DNA from: Zygaena filipendulae
Taxonomy: Eukaryota > Arthropoda > Insecta > Lepidoptera > Zygaenidae
NCBI GenBank assembly: GCA_907165275.2
Contig: OU015652.1
Coordinates: 15,001 to 79,000 of the forward strand
Direction of reading: 5' to 3'
Length of the DNA: 64,000 nucleotides
Each line of letters begins with the position of its first letter. Position 1 is the first letter of the stretch. Below, one piece after another: positions 8,701 through 20,700 of this stretch. The notes under the pieces were generated by a model. It saw only the letters and a list, made by a program, of their open reading frames with translations, did no database searches and was not told where the DNA came from. Position numbers and translations under genes: made by a program.

Positions 8701-11700
8701 ATATTTATCTTTTTTTTCTAATATTAATTTGTTTAAAACTTTACGAAGAATCAATTGTTATGTAGCAAATTTACTCAAGATATCATTTCACATATTTTAT
8801 TGGTGTTAAATCTTGTGAATTAACTAAATTTTCATTTTTTTCCAACCCGGGAAACGATCCGCCATGGCAGTTTTATTACTGGCCGGCAAGAATTTCGTCA
8901 ATAAATAGTTTTTATGAAGTGATTATTAGTTTTGTGATGGTGTAATTACATAAAATCGACGCCTATACTGGCCAGTTACATTTTAGTGTATGTGAAATGT
9001 GATATGTGGCTATAAATTTAGTGCAAATCGTGATCGAATCGTGAATGAATTTTCACGGATTTGAAAAAAGAACACCATCTTCGGAAAAAAAAAAATATCT
9101 TCAAAATCACAGGTAAGTAGTAGTTTTAAGTTGCTATTTTTTAGAAGACGTATGTAAAAACGAAAATTTTGATGTATAACACATCACATATAATTTTTCT
9201 TAAGGTAGGTGGATATTTCCATATACGCTCGGAAATCCAACCTTTTTTGCTAGTATGGGACACTCGTGCACAGACGTATGACGTATCATGGACCACACTT
9301 GACGGGATATGGCAGAGGGAGTGACAGCGGACACTCACCGGCATGCGCTGCGCGGCGGCGGCGCCCGCGGCGTCCGCGGCGCCCGCCCACAGCCACACCT
9401 GCAAGTTGCAACACGAGCCGCTACAGCAGGGCCGCAGTAGCAGCGCGGCGGCCACACTTGCATATACCTACCGTACATATGCAAGTGTGCTAACCTACAC
9501 TGAGCAAATTTTAAATCGTGTTTTCAAATTATAGCGCCATTTTGTGGCAACATATTTATCTACGTATGGTTTGTGTACCATTTATTATTTTTTGTGGGTC
9601 AACATGTTTTTGCTTATCGGCGCCCACTTTTCATTCATTACCCATGTTTGTGATCGTTTGGTTATGCGAATAGGAATTTGTTTGGTACTTACGCTTTCAG
9701 TCCTTAGTTACTCGACTGATCATCATGAAATTCTGCATAAACGTTGTCAAGAGATACACAGCCCTCGCGTCACCGAGTCGAGGATCCTTTAAATCGCTTA
9801 AACTGTGTGTAAATGTGAACCTGAGCAGTGAGCAGTGAGCAGTGAGCACACAATTGGTGAACGTTTAAGTTTGATTAAATCTTTGAGAAGGTATATTGGA
9901 AACATTTTGGATTATTACGAGTATTCGCAAGTCGCACCCGTCTCGCGCTACGTCTCGAGCCCGGCGGCTCATTGGTGTTCATTTCATTATCCATACTAAT
10001 ATAATAAATGCGAAAGTAACTCTGTCTGTGTGTTACGCTTTCACGCCTTAATGGCTCAACCGAATGCACGTTCTCAAGGGTACAGAGAAGGACATAGGGT
10101 ATCTACTTCTTATCCCGAAATTCCCGCGGGTGAAACCGCACAAAATATCGATCGAAGCAGGTTTTTTTTTCGTTTATTAAAAATTTTAGTTTGGATCGTG
10201 TAGTGTGACAAGTTAGACAGAACGTTGTCTTTTAGCGTGTGGTTCCTCAGGCCCGGCCGCGCCGAGCTAATCTGGCCTAATCCAAGTTGACAATCTTTAT
10301 CGCTAGTTGCCTATAACAAGCCTTGTTCCGGACCACGTGACGTGTCACGTGACGAAAAATTCCTTAGCGTTCTATAGCGATAACGGCAAAAGTTGCTGAT
10401 ACTGATGGGCATGATGACTAAATTTTAATTTTTAGTCCGTCTTGTAGATTTATAAAAAAAATATTGGACACGTAAAAAATAATGGCGATACATTGATTTG
10501 AAATCCCGTGTGACGTCATACTTAGGTACACTATATACTTAGTTATGACGTCGCGACCTCCCACTTCTAACTTTTTATCTAATTTTTTCAATAATTCGAA
10601 AAAGCAAAAAATACGTGTCTACGATTTTTTATACCTTGTCATCGTGCCCATTATTTAGCTATGTGGTTATTATTCTTCCCTACATCTTCTTTGCGCGTTT
10701 TCATATTTTTAGGGGTTTGAATCCCAACTAAGATATTTTCAATACCTAAGCATACAGCGTTAAATTTTTAATTATATTTGATTCCGGCGTTAAATTTTTA
10801 ATTATATTTGATTCCGAGACCTTTGAACATTTTCACTATTCCTTTGACTAGATTCAGATTTAACCATTCATGCCTACTTAAAAAATTCACCGTATCATTC
10901 GGATACAAAAAGCAAACTATTTTTGTGGCTATGAGATTAATTTTAACACAACAAACCAGCGGGCGACGACTTCAATCACAGGCTAAAATTCTATTAATGT
11001 CTCTGATTAAAGATAATGGCTTTATACTGATTACTGTCTTTTGGATTCAGTCGAATTATTTATCCATAATTTGCTTCTTTAACTTCATATTGAAATTTAT
11101 CGATACAAATTGAAATCGGAAAAAATATGTACGTATTCACAATTAGAAATTAATTTCTGAGCAACACGAAATGATTAGAACAAGCTTACACCGCCCAGTT
11201 CGACACCAGGCGGCGTGTTCAGGCTAATGATTGTTACTTTCTTTGAACTCGCTGCTTGCTAACGGCTATGGTCCAGAATAATTGGACGTCGATAAGCAAT
11301 AACATGTTAACCCATAAAATTAAGTTTTTGAAACAGACACTTTATTGACACTTATAGAGCGTTTTTTAACTATGTTTACATTACATTACCAAAAAAACGT
11401 TGACAAAAAATGGCGCTATAATTTCAAAACATGATTTAATCAAAATTTCTCTAGTGTGGGTTAACACACTATTACTTATCTATGTCCAATTATGTCCCAT
11501 TCGATCCCGCCGCCGAACTTGGCTTCTTCGAACCAGCTTAAGTAGGTAGCTAGACATACTACACTTCGTCCGCCATAGAATCTTTGTTTTTTATTCCTTC
11601 AAAACACGCGAGCGAGCTTACGAATTACTAATCGACTTTAGAGAAGGAGGTAATCGTTTACTACTTAACAACTAGCGCGCGTAGTACTATCACGGGCGAG

Positions 11701-14700
11701 ACCGACCGGCCGTGCAGGACGAGGGGGAGGGGCTGTGCGCCGCCGGTTCGGTTCCGCCCGTAAATGCTTGTGCGAGGTTATATCCCTGACGTTCGGCGCG
11801 GCGACGCAGCGTCCTCGGTTTTGGTGGCGTAGCGGGCGCGAGCTCCAAGCATTTACGGGCGAAGGTCCACCGGCACCAAAACGTCGAACGTCAGAAATAT
11901 AAAAACGCAATTTTAAAATAGCAATTTATTTATTATCATCACGGGGTCGGTCGTCGGGTGCGCGGGCGAGCCACGAGTCCAGCGTGCCGTTGCGCAGCGC
12001 CCGCCGCCGCCCCGCGCCCGCCGCCGCCCCGCCCGCGCCCCCCTCGTCCAGCGTCCACAGGTTGATGTGCACGGTGCCGCGCGAGCGCGTCGTGCGCGCG
12101 CAGCTGGCGGGCGCCGGCGGGGAGGGCGCGCGCGGCGGCGGCGCGGGCGGCGGGGCGCGGGGCGCGCGGCGCCGGCGCCGGCCACGCACCTGCGAGGCGT
12201 CCTCGCGGCTGTAGGTGAGGTCGAGGGAGGGCGGCGCGGGCGGCGCGGGCGGCGCGGGCGCGGGCGCGTCCTCGTCCCGCAGCGCGCGGCGCGCCCGCTC
12301 CCACTCGCGCAGCTGCCGCTGCATCTCGTCGAGCGCGGCCCGCTCCGCCTCGGTGGCCGCCTCGCTGCTCTCCACCATGCGCATCGCGTACTTCTCTATC
12401 GGCGTCAGCTGCGCGGACAGACGGGGATGAGACGGTGCTCGGTGGTGTGCGATGGGCACGTGCGACGGCGCGCAGGCGACGCGGGCCCGTACCTGTTTCA
12501 TGAGCGCGGCGAGCTCGGCGCGCGCGGGGTCGGCGCGGCGCGGCGGCGGCGGCTCGTCCTCGGGCGGCAGCGGCAGCGTCTCGTCGAACTCGGCGAGGTC
12601 CCCCTGCGCCTCGGCCCGCGCCGCGCGCGCCGCCGCCGCGTCCGCCTCGTCCTCGGCGGCGGCGAGCGCGCTCTCCAGCTCCCCGCCGCCCTCGCCCCCT
12701 GTACTTTTTGTGTCGGCGGCCGTCTTCGTTTCGGCACCGAACAACTCCTCGATATTAGCCTATAAGAAAATCATCAAAATATATTTTAAGATACGATCGC
12801 TCGAGCGCAGCGCGGCGGACGGGGCGGGGCGGCGTTGTACTCACGGAGCGCAAATAGGAGGTGGTGAAGTGGCCGTCCTCGATGGCGAGGTGGCCGAGCG
12901 CGCGCTTCTGGTCGGCCTTGCGCAGGATGTTCTCCTCGACGGTGGCGGCGGTGACCAGTCGGTAGACGTGCACGTCGCGCGTCTGGCCGATGCGGTGGCA
13001 GCGGTCCTGCGCCTGCGCGTCCATCGTCGGGTTCCAGTCCGAGTCGTAGAAGACGACGGCGTCGGCGCCCGTCAGGTTGAGGCCGACGCCGCCGCTGCGC
13101 GTGGACAGGATGAAGGCGAAGACGCGCGGGTCCGCGTTGAAGCGGTCGACGAGCGCCTGGCGGCGGTCGACGCGCGTGGCGCCGTCCAGCCGCAGGTAGG
13201 CGTGGCCGTGCATGGACAGGAACGCCTCGAGCACGTCCAGCACGCGCGTCATCTGCGTGAAGATGAGCACGCGGTGGCCGCCCGCCTTGAGCCGGCGCAG
13301 CAGCGCGGCCAGCGTCTGCAGCTTGCCGCAGTCGTACTGCAGCAGGCGCGGGTGCGGGAAGGCCACGGCCTGGCGCGCCGCGGCCGCGTGCAGCAGCGCC
13401 AGCAGGCGGCGCGCCGCGCGCGCGCCCGCGCCCGCCTCCAGCCGCGCGAGCCGCGCCCGCCACTCGCGCGCGCCGCGCCCCGCGCCCGCCGCCAGCCGCG
13501 CGCCGCCGCACCGCACCGCGCTGCAGCACACGCTGAACCTGCGCGCGACCACCCGCAACTATACGATGCGCAGCCGTGTGCCGTGTGCCGTGTGCCGAGT
13601 GCGATGGCGCGGGCGGCCCATCTCCCTACCACTCCCTATCACTCGGGTATTCGTACGCAATTCTCCGACGACCGACACGCATATCATGGCGCCGGCCAGC
13701 GCCTTGCCCCCTCATGCTCCCTTGGTCATTTCAAACAACAAGCATACAGTATAATCGGTATTTTGTTTTTTGTATGTTTTGGAGTCGGTTTTGATTTTTT
13801 TGTTAAAATTTTGTTTATTTTGTTATTTTTTTATTTATTTTATTTTACTTTATTTGGAAAATCAACAGCTACAAAAATAAAATTAACATTTAAGTACCAA
13901 ACAAAAAAGCCGATTACAGATTTTTGTACGTGAGCAGTGGAATAACAAAAAATATCAATTGCTCAATAGGCAGCAGCAACTTACAATAGTACTTGTAGCA
14001 AGGAAACGGCCAAGTCACATATTTTGACTGGTGTAGTTTGTGAAGTTAGGCCTTGTAAAGTTAGTGCGTGTAGATTTCGGGCGTGGCTCTACGTGAGATC
14101 TGATAACTTTCAGGCAGTAGGGGAGCGGGGGTATGTTGTTACAGGGGTAAGAAGTTACTAATGCCTTTTTTACCGGGATTTTAAACTCTTTGGTGGACAT
14201 AAATGGACTCCTTTGTTTTCTTATAACATCATTACATAAAAACGATCAGTAACCCGCCAAGTGCCCAGCTGCTAGGTTGTGTGCATGAGTCTAGATTTCA
14301 ACAAAGAAAGAAAAAAAATCGTTTACGAAATTTTTGATTCCTGATGTTTATATTTTTTATTTTCTCAAAATTTTTAACCTTGAACCTTCATAATATCTCT
14401 ACCTTTAATTTGCAATATTGTTTTTTTTTCTACTATCGATATTCATTAATGGTGACTTCAATTTATATTAAAAAACGTGCCATGGGGCAGGTAGTTACAA
14501 TTTTTTGGGGTAAGTTGTTACAAAGATTGGGTAGAATGTTAAGAATGCAAAATGTGGGCCCATGACAAATGAGTCACAAACGTTCACTCATTTGCATTTG
14601 CATTAATTGCAATTCTGATGAAGCCTAATTATAGTATGTGATATTGTTACCTACCTCTATATAAATAACTATATATTTTTCTATAATATAAGTACCTTAA

Positions 14701-17700
14701 AATATTGTAATCCAAAATATTTTAGTTTGCCAAAAGATTATTCAAATAACTGATGGATATCTGGGGGCACGGCAGTGCCCCCGCCAAGTCGAGCAACAAA
14801 AGCGGCACGGCCGTACTATATCCTTTTCTCGAAGCAATTCAGGCCATTTTCGACCCCCTATAACTTCGTTGTGGATAAAACTAGAAGCCTGAATTTTTAG
14901 TAAACAAGCAGGTATTGTATAAAGACGGTATAATTTAAATTTCATTCGATTTGAACCAGTAGTTTAAGAATTATAACTAGTCCAAGTTTCTTAATTTTGT
15001 AGGTCACTCACTCACTCACTGACCGATCATCAAAACTCTAAGGCACTTCTAGCAGACATAGAAGTTTGAAATTTAGAATACAATTAGTGTTTATTGTATA
15101 AATCAAGGAAAAACTAAAATATTTTGCAATTTCGGTCCAGTTTTCTAGATACACCAACTGCATAAATAACTTTGTAATCCCATATAAATGTATGGAATTA
15201 CAAAGTTATATATGCCGTTATATGTACCAACTGCACAAATAACTTTGTAATCCCATATAAATATATGAGACTAGCTGTTCCCCGCGGTTTCACCCGCGTT
15301 AATTTCGGAGATCCCGCGGGAATTCAGAGAGGCAAAGTAGTTAGTACCCTATATCCCTAGGTTTTCTTTACCCCTGACAACGTGCATGCAAAATTTCATG
15401 AGTTTTCACCAGCGTTAATTTCGGAGATCCTTCGGGAATTCCGAGATAAAATTACCCTAATCTGAATGCTCCAACGATTTTCATGAAATTTTGTATACTT
15501 ACAGGAGATTTCGGGGGCCATAAATCGATCTAGCTAGGATTCATTTCTGGAATTCCCGCGCGAACTCTGATATCAACGCGGGTGAATTAATTATTGCATA
15601 CTACACGTTGTCAAGGTGTACAGGAAAGGTCATAGGGTAGTACTTTTATCTCAGAATACCCGCGGGATCTCCGAAATTAACGTGGGTTAAACCGCGGGGA
15701 ACAGCTATTTAAGCCGAGCGTTGCCCAGATATTAATAAATAATAATAATAAGTGTAGCTAGTTACCTACCTAGATATAAAGTGTAGATACATAGTTACCT
15801 AGACATAATTATGTTCAAAGGTACAATGGTCAACGGAATGAAGAAGCAAGAATAGGGCATGTATTTATATTATAAAGTTGTACCAAAATCTTTCAAGTTA
15901 TTAAAGTAGACTAAATTGCTCAAAGGAGGAAGACCATTTACAAAAAGAAATGAGATCCCATCAAAAACAAACTTGTAAAAAAGTCCCAAGTCTCGCAACT
16001 CAGTTCTTCTACAGTAAAAAGTTGTGAGATCAATGTAATACCAAGTCGGTTAATTTATTCAGTACCTACTTAAGGGTCCTTCTGGCTAAAGTTATCATGT
16101 TATAAGCTAATCTAATAACATTTTATAGTGACCATATCAAATTTAAAAATCTTTTGTGTTTTAAATAGATTGATTGGCTTGGCGATTACGTGAAAACACA
16201 ATGTATCTCACAAGTAATACATATTATAATTAAATTAGATTGTTTGTAACCATATTATGTGAGATACATCGTGCCCCAAATCGGGGGTAAGTTGTTACAA
16301 TCGACTTTTTTGGTTAAATTGTACATTGTGAAAATATTACATCAATTTTAATAACTTTTCGATCACATTTAGATAGCTGAATAGACAAACAATAAAAGGA
16401 ATCAAATGTATAAATTATTTGATAGCTTTTGTCATATTGACAATTGGGTATTCTCCAAGGTATGAATATCAAAATTCTAATTAGTCCGTCAGTTAGAAAA
16501 TAAAAAAATAATAGACACGTATTTTTTGCTTTTTCAATTTAATGAAAATGAACATAGATAAAGCGCATTAAAGTTTAGGGTGGGGGGCTCGTGACGTCAA
16601 TATTCATTATAAGCACCATACAAACCGCACAGAATTGTGACGTCACGTGAAATTTCAACTCAATGTATCTCTGTTATTTTTTGAGTACGTAAAAAAATAA
16701 AAAATACGTGTCCAATATTTTTTACTAATCTACACGACGGACTAAAAAAAAAATTTTTGTCAAGTAGCCAATTATTTAAAAATTGGTACAACGTGCCCCC
16801 CGCTCCCCTACGAGTCGCATGGTCTCGTCTTGGCAAGATTTTACATGAAAATGTTTTTTTTTTTATTGTATTCAATTTTTATTATGCATTGTGCATGGCG
16901 TGTTTGCCTATAATTGGATTTGCATAGTGGCATGTAATTTACTCACTACACTTATATACATATTTTATAATGTAAACCAATAAATAAATATACAAATAAT
17001 TTTTTTTTAATTTTTTTTTTACTTTATTCGGAAAATCAACTACTACAAAAATATAATGAACTTTTAACTGGCAAACCAACAAGTTAATTATACCTAGGTT
17101 GAATAACCAAAATTGTTGGTGGGATTTCTTCTTGTAAATAAATTGCTTCTAACATTTTTTTTTTATTAACATTTTTTTTATTATTCATACATATAAAATG
17201 CTTTGTCCTGAATGACTGATGGATCAACGCAAAGCCTAAACCGCTGATGATAGTAAGGGCCTGAAACTTGGAGGGTGTGTAATTCTTTGTGTGACGTAGG
17301 CATTCGGTAAGAAAGGATTTTTGAAAATTCAACCCCTAAGGGGATGAAAGATATATTTGCAATTTATATATTTACTAAAGTAAACGAGATACGTGTAGAT
17401 ATAGGTATTTTTTTTTTATTTTGGAGGAAAACCTTACGGCTAATGTAACGAAAATAATATATAAAATGGCAGACAACAGCCATTCGCGGAATTCACAAAT
17501 AGATAAAAAGTGTAAAACAGATAAATAGATAAAAAGTGTAAAATAGCAGGGGATATCTAAATATACGGAGGCGTTACCTATCGATGATATCATGCATGCG
17601 GAGGAGCAGCTCGCTCAGGTCGGGCGGCGCCAGCACGGCGGGCGGCGGCGGCGGCGGCGCGGCCACCGCGGCGCGCAGGTCCGCGCCGTACAGCGGCAGG

Positions 17701-20700
17701 CGCCAGCAGCGCCGCTCGTTGGCCGCCGCCAGCCGCCGCAGGCAGCCGCGCCGCCGCGCCTCCAGCCGCGCGTCCGCCGCCGAGCGCGCGCCCGGGGCGC
17801 CGGCGGGGGCTGCGGGGGCGGGCGCGGGGCCAGGCGCGGGGTCGGCCAGCGGCGCGCGCACCGGCGGCGGGGGCGGGGGCGGCGCCTGGGGCGGCGCGCG
17901 CGGCACCAGGCGCAGGTGCAGGCGCAGCGCGGCGGGCGGCGGGCGCGGCGCGGCGGGCGGCGCGGGCGCGTCGGCCAGCTCCTCGACGAGGCGGCGCGGG
18001 GGCGCGAGGTGGCGCGCGCGGTGGGCCGCGAAGGCAGGCGCGCCAGCGGCCTCGAGCGAGGCGAGGTCTCCGCCGAGGCGCGCCGCCAGCGCCTCGCGTC
18101 GCGCCCAGCCGGCCTCGAGCGCGAGCGCGGGCACCGCGAGGCGCAGCGGCGGCGCCTGCAGCGGCGAGCACACCGGCCGCGGTTCGAACAGATCCGGGTG
18201 ATTGCACACTTTCCGCAGCTGCATGAGGACGTTGATTACGCTCAGTAAGTTGCCGGAAGCCAGACTCTCCTTAGTCCTGTACCGAACGAGGGAACGAATT
18301 GCTAATGGTGACATGGCGCACGCGTCGATGCGACGCGCGAAACAAAATTTATGGCGGCCCTATCGATTCTCAAGCAAAGATGGAAGGGGTCGACGAGTTG
18401 TTTTAGTTATTCGAAAACGACGGCGTATGGTTTGTATTCGAAAGTGAAGGAAGGAGCAGAAGACGTCACAATGCAATACGTACTTGGCGCGCGCCATGAA
18501 GTCGTCGTAGAGGCAGCGCTGCCGCTTGGCGAGGCGGCACAGCAGCACGTGGTCGTACTTGCGCGGCATCTGGCGCTCCACGTCGGCCTTGAGGCGCCGC
18601 AGCAGGAAGGGCCGCAGCACCCCGTGCAGGCGCCGCACGAGCGCGTCGCCGCCCGCGCCCCCGGCCTCGCCCCCGGCCTCGCCCTCGGCCAGCCCCGCCA
18701 CGGGCGCGAACCACTCGCGGAACTCCGAGTGCGAGGCGAACACGTCGGGCATGAGGAAGTGCATCAGCGACCACAGCTCCAGCAGGCTGTTCTGCAGCGG
18801 CGTGCCCGTCAGCAGCAGCCGCCTGCGAGCACACGCGGGTATGTTTACATATAACCAAACTTCGTTACATCACGACGAGACGCAGTGGTTACGCATACGC
18901 ACCTTTCAGTTTGGAAATTGAGAAGCAACTGCCACCGTTGCGATTTAAAATTTTTGATATTTTGAGCTTCATCCAAAATCAGATATTTCCATCTCTTTCT
19001 ACGAAAGCTTTGATGGTCTTGCACCACCAGTTTGTAGGAAGTGATGCACACGTGGAAGGAGTTGGGTTTCGTCCAGCCGACCCGCTTCGCCTTGCGCTCC
19101 TTGATCGTTCCGTAGTAGGTGAGTATCTTGAAGGCGGGACACCACTTCTTGAACTCCATCTCCCAGTTGAGCACGACGGAGGTGGGCGCCACCACCAGGT
19201 GCGGCCCCCAGTCGCGCAGCTCCAGCGCCAGGTGCGCCAGCAGCGCGATGGTCTGGATGGTCTTGCCGAGGCCCATCTCGTCGGCCAGGATGCCGTTGAG
19301 GCGGCGCGCGTGCATGGTGGCCAGCCAGTGCAGCCCCACGTGCTGGTACTCGCGCAGCGCGTGGCGCAGCAGGCGCGGCACCGGCGTGCCCACGGCCGTC
19401 TCCGACAGCGTCGTGCCCGTGGGCTGCAGCGACGCCGCCAGGCTGGCCGCCGCCTCCACGCGCTGCTCGCCCGCCGCCCCCGCCGCCCCCGCCGCCTGCT
19501 CGCCGCCCTCGCCCACCTCGCCCTCCTCGCCCTCCTCGCCCGCCACCAGGGCCTCGAGCCGCTCCGACGCACTCGACTCGGTATCGTCGGACGCCTCCGC
19601 ATCGGATTCATCGTCATCGTCATCGTCGTCGTCGGCGCCGTCGTCGACGTCCGTTTCGCACTCGGTGTCGTCACTATCGGGTGCGAGTGCGGCCGCGGGC
19701 GCAGGCGCATCGGGCCCGTACCGGCGCATCAGGTCGTCGATGTCGAGGTCGGCCTCGCGGCGCAGCGCTTCCAGCTCGGCGGCGGTCTCCTCGGGCCGCT
19801 CGGCGCGCTCCTGCTCAGCGATGGTGTCCTCGTCATCGGCCGAGTCCTCGTCGGCGGCGTAGTCGTCGTGTTGCGTCGTGTTGCGTGCGCGAGGCGAGCG
19901 AGGCGAGCGAGGCGAGCGAGGCGAGCCCGGGGAGCGGGGCGAGCCCAGCGCGCGGTAGCCGGGCGGCAGCAGCGCGCCGAGGTCAAGGCTGGACTCGCGG
20001 CGCAGCGCCTCCAGCTCGCGGCGGTGCGCGGCGGCGTCGTGGCCCGCCTCGCGCTCGGCGGCCGCGATGGTCTCCTCGTCGTCGGAGCCGTCGCCGCGCG
20101 GCTGGAACTCGTCGTCGGAGGCGGAGGCGGAGGCGGACGCGGGCGCGGAGGCGAGCGCGGGCGCGATGCTGGCCGCCAGCTGGCGCGAGTAGCGCTCGGT
20201 GCGGTCCACGATGTAGCTGAGCTGCTCGTCGAGCGCCTCCTTGCGCGCGCGCTCCACGCGACGGACGCGCTTCCACTCCACCAACTGCACCGTTACGAAT
20301 AATGGTATTAAGAACTAACTTTTCCAACGTAACAATGTTGATTTTTTGATAATATAATTAGTTTTAAGATGTAAAAATACCAGGGAGCGAAAATATCCGA
20401 TATCGTACTAATATTATAAATGTGAAAGTGTGAATGTATGGATGTTTAGATATTTGTTACTCAATCACGCAAAAACGGCTGAATGGATTTGGATGAAATT
20501 TGGCATGCACGTTGTCAGGGGTACAGAGAAGGACATAGGGTACTTTTTATCCCGGAATTGCCGCGGAAACTCCGAAATTACCGCGGGTGAAACCGCGGGG
20601 CAAAGCTAGTTTATTATAAATATCAAAATATCCGATATTTTTTATATGTATCCGATATGTGTTATATATCCATTTTGTATGACATTTACATTATTATTTT

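Noticed and set aside
9544..9792. 82-codon plus-strand hydrophobic frame
   Set aside because: Lies in a domino intron, AT-rich, with no family signal or splice context.
12104..12189. an 86-base intron after domino exon 10 (AG at 12104)
   Set aside because: Removing it shifts the frame into an Arg/Ala/His-rich shadow, whereas reading through keeps a protein-like frame and splicing to 9398 restores a conserved motif.
12452..13933. 493-codon plus-strand open frame
   Set aside because: It is antisense to domino exons 8 and 9, which carry intact helicase motifs. GC-rich coding DNA leaves the opposite strand open.
18911..20302. 463-codon plus-strand open frame
   Set aside because: Mirror of domino exon 5. 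Its protein is His/Arg/Gly-rich without any family signal.
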